DNA of 9,989 nt from Mycobacterium sp. (GTDB lineage Bacteria > Actinomycetota > Actinomycetes > Mycobacteriales > Mycobacteriaceae), in NCBI GenBank assembly GCA_028706695.1, contig JAQTVU010000036.1:1-9989 (forward strand), written 5' to 3'. Position numbers and translations under genes: made by a program. Below the pieces are notes generated by a model that made no database searches, was not told the origin of the DNA, and was given only the letters and a program-made list of their open reading frames with translations. Positions within the stretch are counted from its first letter, which is position 1. The number at the start of each line of letters is the position of its first letter. Positions 1 to 4,809 of the stretch are shown here, one piece after another.

Positions 1-396
1 GAACGTCATCGCCGGATGGATCGCCAACGGTATGCAGCCGTCACGGGCAAGCGGCGCCAGGATCCCGATCCCATTGACGCCGGAGGTGTGCACGACGATC
101 GTGCCGGGCCGCACCGCCGAGGTCGCGGCCAAGCCCGACACCAGGCCGGCGAGTTCGGTGTCCGGGACCGCGAGCAGCAGCAGCTCGGCGCCGGCGGCCA
201 CATCCTGCGGCGAAACCACCGGGGTGTCGGGCAGCCGACGATGCGCCCGCTGCCGCGACGCGTGGCTGACGGCGCTGCACGCCACCACGACGTGATCGGC
301 GCGCTCCAGCGCGACACCCAACGCGGTGCCCACCCGGCCGGCCGAGATGACTCCCACCTTCAGCCGGGCCGGGCGCAAACCGTCGAACTGCACCAT
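1..396 (-). CDS. Rossmann-like/DUF2520 protein, N-terminal part (Rv3603c-like), truncated by window edge
   Basis: The first 132 codons are present and the rest lies beyond base 1. The N-terminus MVQFDGLRPARLKVGVISAG leads into a Rossmann dinucleotide-binding loop, GVISAGRVGTAL (residues 15-26). Further strands follow: LLLLAVPDT (72-80), VVHTSGVNGIG (101-111) and AIHPAMTF (125-132). This matches the Rossmann-like plus DUF2520 family, and I recall M. tuberculosis Rv3603c as nearly identical here. The family resembles ketopantoate reductase and F420-dependent NADP reductase. In M. tuberculosis it precedes panC and panD, so a role as an NAD(P)-dependent reductase near pantothenate synthesis is plausible but inferred. 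The ATG at 396 is supported by a GAGGT Shine-Dalgarno sequence 8 nt upstream and by the start of the fold. A 116-bp gap separates it from the upstream gene, so it may have its own promoter. Confidence 0.9.
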   Translation of the reverse strand, partial: MVQFDGLRPARLKVGVISAGRVGTALGVALERADHVVVACSAVSHASRQRAHRRLPDTPVVSPQDVAAGAELLLLAVPDTELAGLVSGLAATSAVRPGTIVVHTSGVNGIGILAPLARDGCIPLAIHPAMTF

Positions 397-404
397 CGCA
401 GACG

Positions 405-409
405 ACCTC
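405..409 (-). promoter_or_regulatory. Ribosome binding site of the Rossmann/DUF2520 gene
   Basis: GAGGT on the minus strand lies 8 nt before the ATG at 396. It favours this start over the out-of-frame ATG at 413, which is followed at once by TGA. Confidence 0.6.
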
Positions 410-464
410 ACATGGATTGTTCGTTCGTTCCGGTCCCAGTGGTGGGTACCGGACGGTCATTAAA

Positions 465-494
465 ACTTTAGTCGATCCGCCCGGCGGCGCCCAA
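465..494 (-). promoter_or_regulatory. Candidate SigA-type promoter for the Rossmann/DUF2520 gene
   Basis: On the minus strand, TTGGGC (489-494) is separated by 18 nt from TAAAGT (465-470), which fits the mycobacterial -10 pattern TANNNT. It sits in the most AT-rich patch of the 397-512 spacer and would give a leader of about 60 nt. The leader would contain an imperfect hairpin (CCGGTCCC at 430-437 against GGGTACCGG at 444-452) and a short TTCG tandem at about 419-430. This is pattern matching only. Confidence 0.35.
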
Positions 495-512
495 GGTGCG
501 GAAGCTGCCGAC

Positions 513-1709
513 TCAGTCGTCCCGGCGGCGGCGCCGGCCGCCCCCGGACGGGCCGACCTGCAGGCGGGTCAGCAGGTCGGCAACCGACTGACCGCCGGAC
601 GGCGGGGCCTCGGCCGAGCCGTCGGGACCGTCGGACGCCTCGGCCCCGCGGTGCCGGGGTGCGGGTTCGGCGGCCGGCGGTGCGGCCAGCCGGGGCGGGG
701 GCGGATCCTCGACGGGCGGCTCCGGCGCAGTGTGCGGCCGCTCCGCGCCGGCGAAATTGCGGACACCGAAATCGCGGTAATCCGCCGAGTGGCGCGACCG
801 CGCCCGGCGACCGGCCGCGCCGTCTGGCCGCGCCGGCTCCGGCTCGACGGGCACGCCGTCCACGGGGTCGCCCGTGTCGGCATCCCGGTCGCGGCTTGCC
901 CGCTCCGGCGGCTCGTTGCGATCCCGCGGCTCCGGTTCGGGCGATGGTGGCTGCGACTCGGATCGCTGCCCGGGATTCGGCGGCGGGCTCGCCTGGCACG
1001 GGGCCGAGGGGGCAGGGTCATCGAGACGCGCCCGCTCCGACGAGGGCGGCGGCTGCTGCCGGGGCGGCAACAGCGGCTCCTCGGGTACGTCGATGATCGC
1101 GGTGTCGTCGGCGCGGTCGCTGGCCGCGTGGCCGGCCGGACGGTCCTCGGGGACCGACGTGACCCGGTCGCTGGATACCCAGTCGACGGGCGGCCGCCCC
1201 CCGTTGCGGTCCCAATCGCCGTAGGCGCGCACGCGCGGCGCCTCGGCCTCGGGTGTCTCCAGCGCCGGGCGCTGCTTGAGGTCGATGTCGAACAGGATTT
1301 CCAGGCTGGTCCGCAATGCGCTGAGCTCCGCCCGCAGCGCCGCGACGTCGTCGGCGGCCCGCGCGCGCAGCTCGGCGGCCAGCTCGCGGCGCAGCTGGGA
1401 TTCCACGGTCAACTCGTACTCCCGGCGAGCCGAGATCTCCCGATCCAGCTGCAGGTCGTAGACCAGCTTCAGGTCACGCACGCGGGACTGATCGGCATCG
1501 CTTTGCCGGCGGTAGAGCACCGAAACGAAGGCTCCGGCGACTGCGGCCCACAGCGCCAGGATGACGGCGAGCTTGAGGAGCTCCACACGGTTGGTGAAAA
1601 CCAGCGCGGAACTGGCCCCCATCGCGAGGACCAGCAACGCGGTCAAAAGCACCCACCCCGGCCTGCGGCCGCCGCGCCGTCCCCGGGCGCCGCGGGACAG
1701 AACGGTCAT
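513..1709 (-). CDS. Two-TM coiled-coil proline-rich protein (Rv3604c-like, probably DUF6779)
   Basis: A 398-residue protein, similar in size to M. tuberculosis Rv3604c (about 397). A basic N-terminus (RGARGRRGGRR) precedes TM1 (about 18-38) and TM2 (about 44-65). A charged helical stretch rich in Arg, Glu and Leu (about 70-140) is a probable coiled coil. Next comes a long disordered region (about 145-370) rich in Pro, Arg, Asp and Glu. It ends with the predicted amphipathic motif SVADLLTRLQ (375-384) and a basic tail, GGGRRRRRDD. I know of no established function. The layout suggests a membrane-anchored cytoplasmic scaffold, which is inference. The ATG at 1709 was chosen over longer in-frame starts (1784, 1820). 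A -10 hexamer ends 6 nt before it, the Rv3604c N-terminus starts there as I recall, and the upstream codons run through tandem repeats. No Shine-Dalgarno sequence is visible, which fits leaderless translation. Confidence 0.88.
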   Translation of the reverse strand: MTVLSRGARGRRGGRRPGWVLLTALLVLAMGASSALVFTNRVELLKLAVILALWAAVAGAFVSVLYRRQSDADQSRVRDLKLVYDLQLDREISARREYELTVESQLRRELAAELRARAADDVAALRAELSALRTSLEILFDIDLKQRPALETPEAEAPRVRAYGDWDRNGGRPPVDWVSSDRVTSVPEDRPAGHAASDRADDTAIIDVPEEPLLPPRQQPPPSSERARLDDPAPSAPCQASPPPNPGQRSESQPPSPEPEPRDRNEPPERASRDRDADTGDPVDGVPVEPEPARPDGAAGRRARSRHSADYRDFGVRNFAGAERPHTAPEPPVEDPPPPRLAAPPAAEPAPRHRGAEASDGPDGSAEAPPSGGQSVADLLTRLQVGPSGGGRRRRRDD

Positions 1710-1715
1710 GGCCCG

Positions 1716-1721
1716 ACTGTA
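1716..1721 (-). promoter_or_regulatory. Candidate -10 element of a leaderless promoter for the Rv3604c-like gene
   Basis: TACAGT on the minus strand fits TANNNT and is followed by exactly 6 nt before the A of the ATG at 1709. That places the expected transcription start on the start codon, the usual arrangement of mycobacterial leaderless genes. There is no convincing -35 hexamer, which is common for this class. Confidence 0.5.
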
Positions 1722-1790
1722 CCCGGGGAAGGTCAATCCGCGTGTCGTACGGTTCCGGCGATTCTCGCCTGTGGTTGATTTCATCCACGT

Positions 1791-1830
1791 AGCGGCACAT
1801 AGCGGCACATAAAGGCACATAGCGGCACAT
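1791..1830. repeat. Four-copy 10-bp tandem repeat (AGCGGCACAT)
   Basis: Four contiguous copies of AGCGGCACAT. Copies 1, 2 and 4 are identical, and copy 3 (1811-1820) reads AAAGGCACAT. The array fills part of the 163-bp spacer between the DUF3180 gene and the Rv3604c-like gene, upstream of the latter's predicted promoter. On the minus strand every unit starts with ATG (ATGTGCCGCT). The 10-bp period matches one helical turn, so a protein bound to successive units would sit on one face of the DNA. Confidence 0.9.
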
Positions 1831-1872
1831 ACTGCCCGCGGACCGCCACCCGGTCGGCAACCCCGGGCGGCG

Positions 1873-2349
1873 CTAGTTTTCCGCCCCTTCACCGTGCACG
1901 GTCGGATCGTGCGGCGATTTGCAGCAATGCTGCAACCACAGCGCGGCGAGGAGCAGCGCCAGCGCGCTGACGGCGGCGACCACCGTTCCGGTGGTGTCCT
2001 CGGCGGCGGCACGCAGCCAGGACCGCCGCGGCAGGAAGTACCCGAACAGCCCGAGCCACCACCCCAGCATCACCGCACCCACCCAGGCCGACGCCTTGGC
2101 CACCATCAGGGTTCGGGCAACAGCAAGGGGATGCAACCAGCCAGGCCGGGTGCCGATCTCGCCGTCGCTGATCTTGGCGCGCACGTAGCGCGCCCACAGC
2201 GCCTCGGCGACGGCCACCGCAAACAGGGACAGGCCGGTCCACACCGTGATGGGCGGAAACCACCGGTACAGCGCTTTGACCAGCAGATAACCCAGCACCG
2301 CAGCGCCGACTACCGCGGCCGTCAGGTCGCGTTTCCTGGTCGGGCCCAT
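1873..2349 (-). CDS. DUF3180 membrane protein (Rv3605c-like)
   Basis: A 158-residue protein, the same length as M. tuberculosis Rv3605c as I recall it, with a near-identical start, MGPTRKRDLTAAVVGAA. Four hydrophobic helices are visible at about 10-28, 34-52, 82-106 and 121-140. The loop with DGEIGTRPGWLHPLAVAR (62-79) and the C-terminal HCCKSP (141-146) look like the conserved parts. The family is restricted mainly to actinobacteria and lies at the end of the folate cluster. Its function is unknown, and a link to pterin or folate metabolism rests only on gene order. The ATG at 2349 shares one base with the folK stop (TGATG), so it is probably translated by coupling. No Shine-Dalgarno sequence is needed or obvious. 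A 163-bp gap follows the stop. Confidence 0.92.
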   Translation of the reverse strand: MGPTRKRDLTAAVVGAAVLGYLLVKALYRWFPPITVWTGLSLFAVAVAEALWARYVRAKISDGEIGTRPGWLHPLAVARTLMVAKASAWVGAVMLGWWLGLFGYFLPRRSWLRAAAEDTTGTVVAAVSALALLLAALWLQHCCKSPHDPTVHGEGAEN

Positions 2350-2885
2350 CAGCAATCCGATCCTGAATCGGCTCTCGGCTCGAGCCTCAGGCCGGTCGGC
2401 CGGACGCTGCGGCGGTCGGCCGGTTCCAGTTCGGCGAGCAGGCCGGCGACGGGCCGCGGAACCCCGCCGACCGTCAGCCGGGCATCCGGCTCGATGTCCA
2501 GCCACGGGATCATCACGAAGGCGCGCATGTGGGCCAGCGGGTGCGGCAGCGTGAGGTTGCTCTCCCGGCAGATCACCTCCGTCTCGCCGTAGCAGGCGAT
2601 CAGGTCCACGTCGAGGGTGCGCGGGCCCCACCGCTCCCCGCGAACCCGGCCGGCGGCCGCCTCGAACTCCTGCGCCCGGCGCAGCCAGGCCGGCCCGTCG
2701 CACGCCGGGTCGTCGGCGATGAGCACCGCGTTCAGAAACGGCGCCTGTTCCACGCGGCCCCAGGGGTCGGTCTCATAGACCGGCGACACCGCCACCACGG
2801 CGTCCCGAAGCCCGTCGACGACCGATTGCAACCGCGCCAGCCGATCGCCGAGGTTGGAGCCGATCGACAGCACCACCCGCGTCAT
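2349..2885 (-). CDS. folK: 2-amino-4-hydroxy-6-hydroxymethyldihydropteridine diphosphokinase (HPPK)
   Basis: FolK transfers pyrophosphate from ATP to 6-hydroxymethyl-7,8-dihydropterin, making the pterin substrate of FolP. The 178-residue protein shows the HPPK signatures: GSNLGDR (9-15), YETDPWG near the pterin pocket (37-43), FLNAV (50-54), RWGPRTLDVDLI (85-96) with the magnesium-binding Asp pair D92 and D94, and LPHPLAHMRAFVMIPW (113-128). The length is ordinary for a monofunctional HPPK. The tail after about residue 158 is Arg/Pro-rich and probably variable. The ATG at 2885 overlaps the folB stop as ATGA, and its stop overlaps the DUF3180 start by one base, so it sits in a coupled run. An in-frame extension toward 3179 exists but only shadows folB. 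Confidence 0.96.
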   Translation of the reverse strand: MTRVVLSIGSNLGDRLARLQSVVDGLRDAVVAVSPVYETDPWGRVEQAPFLNAVLIADDPACDGPAWLRRAQEFEAAAGRVRGERWGPRTLDVDLIACYGETEVICRESNLTLPHPLAHMRAFVMIPWLDIEPDARLTVGGVPRPVAGLLAELEPADRRSVRPTGLRLEPRADSGSDC

Positions 2886-3283
2886 AACGCCCGGCCGGCC
2901 GGGACCGCAGAGCCACGGCCGCCACGCCGTGACCGTCGGACCACCACGGCGACGTCGGCGAATTGCCGCAGGATGGGAGCGGCCGGCTTGTGCACGGTCA
3001 CCTCGACGGCGTGCACCCGGGCGTCGTCCATCACCTGGTCGGCGATCTCGCCCCCGACCGCTTCGATCAGGTTGCGCGCCGGTCCCCCCACGACGCCCGC
3101 GGCGAGCTCGGCCAGCGCCGCGTAGTCGTAGGTGTCGGCCAATTCGTCGCTGGCGGCCGCGTCGATCAGATCGATCCACACGGTGATGTCGACGACGAAG
3201 TCCTGCCCGTTGGTCCGCTCGTGGTCGTAGACGCCGTGCCGACCGCGCAGGGTCAAGCCGCGCAACTCTATTCGATCAGCCAT
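2882..3283 (-). CDS. folB: Dihydroneopterin aldolase
   Basis: FolB cleaves 7,8-dihydroneopterin to 6-hydroxymethyl-7,8-dihydropterin and glycolaldehyde. The protein has 133 residues, the same as M. tuberculosis FolB. Conserved stretches are LRGRHGVYDHER (12-23), DTYDYAALAEL (50-60) with Tyr54, LIEAVGGEIAD (72-82) with the pterin-anchoring Glu, and VTVHKPAAPI (95-104) with the catalytic Lys99. The ATG at 3283 lies 6 nt after the folP1 stop and has no clear Shine-Dalgarno sequence. It is the second of two tandem copies of a 14-bp sequence that each begin ATGGCTGATCG (see the repeat at 3270-3297). The stop overlaps the folK start. Confidence 0.96.
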   Translation of the reverse strand: MADRIELRGLTLRGRHGVYDHERTNGQDFVVDITVWIDLIDAAASDELADTYDYAALAELAAGVVGGPARNLIEAVGGEIADQVMDDARVHAVEVTVHKPAAPILRQFADVAVVVRRSRRGGRGSAVPAGRAL

Positions 3284-3297
3284 ATGCGATCAGCCAT
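3270..3297 (-). repeat. 14-bp tandem duplication spanning the folP1 end and folB start
   Basis: On the minus strand ATGGCTGATCGCAT (3297-3284) is followed directly by ATGGCTGATCGAAT (3283-3270), a 13/14 match. The first copy holds the last folP1 codon and stop. The second holds the folB start codon. The first ATG is out of frame with folB and opens a 9-codon frame (MADRIWLIE) ending in TAG at 3268. Confidence 0.85.
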
Positions 3298-4132
3298 CGT
3301 GTCCAGCCGACCCGGCGTGTGTCCAGGCTTCGACGACCTTAAGGGCGTCGACCGAGGCGCGCACGTCGTGCACCCGCACACCCCACGCACCGTACAGGGC
3401 GGCCAAGGCGGAGATCACCGCGGTCGCCGTCTCGCGGCCGTCCGGGGGCCGCGGCGACCCGTCGGCCCCGGCCAGCAGCCTGCCGAGGAATCGTTTGCGG
3501 GAGGCGCCCAGCAAAACCGGGATGCCGGTGGCCACCAGTCGCGGCAGGGCGTGCAGCAGCGCCCAATTGTGTTGTCCCGTCTTGGCGAAGCCGAGGCCGG
3601 GGTCGATCACCAGTCGGGCCGGGTCGACGCCCGCCGACACCGCGCCGTCGACGCCGGTGAGCAGTTCGGCGCGTACCTCGGCCACCACGTCACGGTAGTG
3701 CGGGGCCCGATGCGGGCTGTCCGCTGAGATGGGCCGCCAGTGCATGAGCACCCAGGTCGCATCGGAGTCGGCCAACAGCGGCGCCATCGCGGGGTCGGCC
3801 CGTCCGCCCGACACGTCGTTGACGATCTGCGCGCCGCTTTCCAGCGCCGCCCGCGCAACCTCCGCGTGCATGGTGTCGATGCTCACGGTAACGCCTTGCG
3901 CCACGAGCTCTTTGACAACCGGAGACACGCGCGAGATCTCGATCCGCGGATCGATCCGGGTGGCGCCGGGCCGCGTCGACTCACCGCCGACGTCGACGAT
4001 CGCCGCGCCCTGGCCGGCCATCGCCAGGCCGTGCGCGACGGCGTCATCGGCGTTGAGGAAGCGCCCGCCATCGGAGAACGAGTCGTCGGTGACGTTCAGG
4101 ACCCCCATGACCTGCACAGGCGCCGGACTCAC
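3290..4132 (-). CDS. folP1: Dihydropteroate synthase
   Basis: FolP condenses 6-hydroxymethyl-dihydropterin pyrophosphate with p-aminobenzoate to give 7,8-dihydropteroate, and it is the sulfonamide and p-aminosalicylate entry point. The 280-residue length equals M. tuberculosis FolP1. TIM-barrel motifs in order are VMGVLNVTDDSFSDGG (8-23), VDVGGESTRPGA (46-57, pyrophosphate/PABA loop), SIDT (84-87), NDVSGG (105-110), VLMHW (128-132), DPGLGFAK (177-184), GASRKRF (209-215, with the pterin-binding Lys) and RVHDV (253-257). All the usual active-site positions appear intact, which argues for the functional FolP1 rather than the FolP2 paralogue. The start is GTG at 4132, overlapping the folE stop as GTGA, and agrees with the M. 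tuberculosis start as I recall it. Confidence 0.96.
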   Translation of the reverse strand: MSPAPVQVMGVLNVTDDSFSDGGRFLNADDAVAHGLAMAGQGAAIVDVGGESTRPGATRIDPRIEISRVSPVVKELVAQGVTVSIDTMHAEVARAALESGAQIVNDVSGGRADPAMAPLLADSDATWVLMHWRPISADSPHRAPHYRDVVAEVRAELLTGVDGAVSAGVDPARLVIDPGLGFAKTGQHNWALLHALPRLVATGIPVLLGASRKRFLGRLLAGADGSPRPPDGRETATAVISALAALYGAWGVRVHDVRASVDALKVVEAWTHAGSAGHDG

Positions 4133-4794
4133 TTACGCAGGATGAGGTCGAGCGCTTCGGCTCGGGAAGCGGCGTTGGTCTTGAACTGGCCCCGCACCGC
4201 CGACGTCGTGGTGATGGCGCCGGGTTTGCGGACCCCGCGCATGGCCATGCACAGGTGCTCGGCTTCGATCACGACGATCACCCCGCGCGGATCAAGCTTG
4301 TTGACCAACGCGTCGGCGATCTGAGTGGTGAGGCGTTCCTGCACCTGCGGCCGCCTGGCGTACAGATCCACCAGTCTGGCGATCTTCGACAGGCCGGTCA
4401 CCCGGCCGTCGCGGCCGGGGATGTAGCCGACGTGCGCGACCCCGTGAAAAGACACCAGGTGGTGCTCGCAGGTGGAATACAGCGGGATCTCCTTGACGAG
4501 CACCAGTTCGTCGTGCTCCTCGTCGAACATGGTGTTGAGCACGGTGTCGGGGTCGGTGTAGAGCCCGGCGAACATCTCCTGATACGCGCGTGCGACGCGG
4601 GCCGGCGTGTCGCGCAACCCGTCCCGATCGGGGTCCTCGCCGATCGCATGCAACAGTTCGCGGACGGCGGCCTCGGCGCGGGTGTGGTCGAACGCCCGTC
4701 TGCGCGCGGGGGCGGTGCGGGTGCCGGCGCCCAAACCCGGCCCTAAATCCGCCAAATCCGGCCCCAACACCGGCCCCAAATCGGGTAAGGCCAT
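4129..4794 (-). CDS. folE: GTP cyclohydrolase I, type IA, with extended N-terminus
   Basis: FolE converts GTP to 7,8-dihydroneopterin triphosphate, the committed pterin step. In the 221-residue protein the catalytic domain starts near residue 36 and contains YSTCEHHLV (106-114), LSKIARLVDLYARRPQVQER (135-154), EAEHLCMAMRGVRKPGA (178-193) and TTSAVRGQF (196-204). Zinc ligands are predicted as C109, H112 and C182, so this is the metal-dependent type IA enzyme. I recall M. tuberculosis FolE as 202 residues. The extra length is a low-complexity head rich in Gly, Pro, Leu and Asp (residues 3-24). The ATG at 4794 has a strong GGAGG 5 nt upstream in the 15-nt gap after ftsH, so the long start looks genuine. 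Its stop overlaps the folP1 start. Confidence 0.95.
   Translation of the reverse strand: MALPDLGPVLGPDLADLGPGLGAGTRTAPARRRAFDHTRAEAAVRELLHAIGEDPDRDGLRDTPARVARAYQEMFAGLYTDPDTVLNTMFDEEHDELVLVKEIPLYSTCEHHLVSFHGVAHVGYIPGRDGRVTGLSKIARLVDLYARRPQVQERLTTQIADALVNKLDPRGVIVVIEAEHLCMAMRGVRKPGAITTTSAVRGQFKTNAASRAEALDLILRK
4723..4788 (-). repeat. Degenerate short repeat encoding the FolE N-terminal extension
   Basis: On the minus strand, units resembling GATTTGGGGCCGG, GTTGGGGCCGG and GATTTAGGGCCGG recur about every 12 bases. They encode LPDLGPVLGPDLADLGPGLG (residues 3-22). The tract lies between the start codon and the conserved enzyme domain. Confidence 0.6.
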
Positions 4795-4799
4795 CGAGT

Positions 4800-4804
4800 C
4801 CTCC
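4800..4804 (-). promoter_or_regulatory. Ribosome binding site of folE
   Basis: GGAGG on the minus strand lies 5 nt before the ATG at 4794, inside the 15-nt ftsH-folE gap. It fixes the longer FolE start and allows translation from the ftsH transcript. Confidence 0.75.
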
Positions 4805-4809
4805 GTTCC

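Noticed and set aside
417..1778. A 453-codon open frame on the plus strand opposite the Rv3604c-like gene
   Set aside because: Composition is Arg/Gly/Ala-rich and unlike a folded protein. The minus strand encodes a protein with membrane and coiled-coil features.
1791..1830. A CRISPR array
   Set aside because: The units are 10 bp and directly contiguous, without spacers, and no cas genes are present.
1710..2012. A longer start for the Rv3604c-like protein, reading through the decamer repeats
   Set aside because: It would overlap the DUF3180 gene and translate tandem repeats. A leaderless promoter fits the ATG at 1709.
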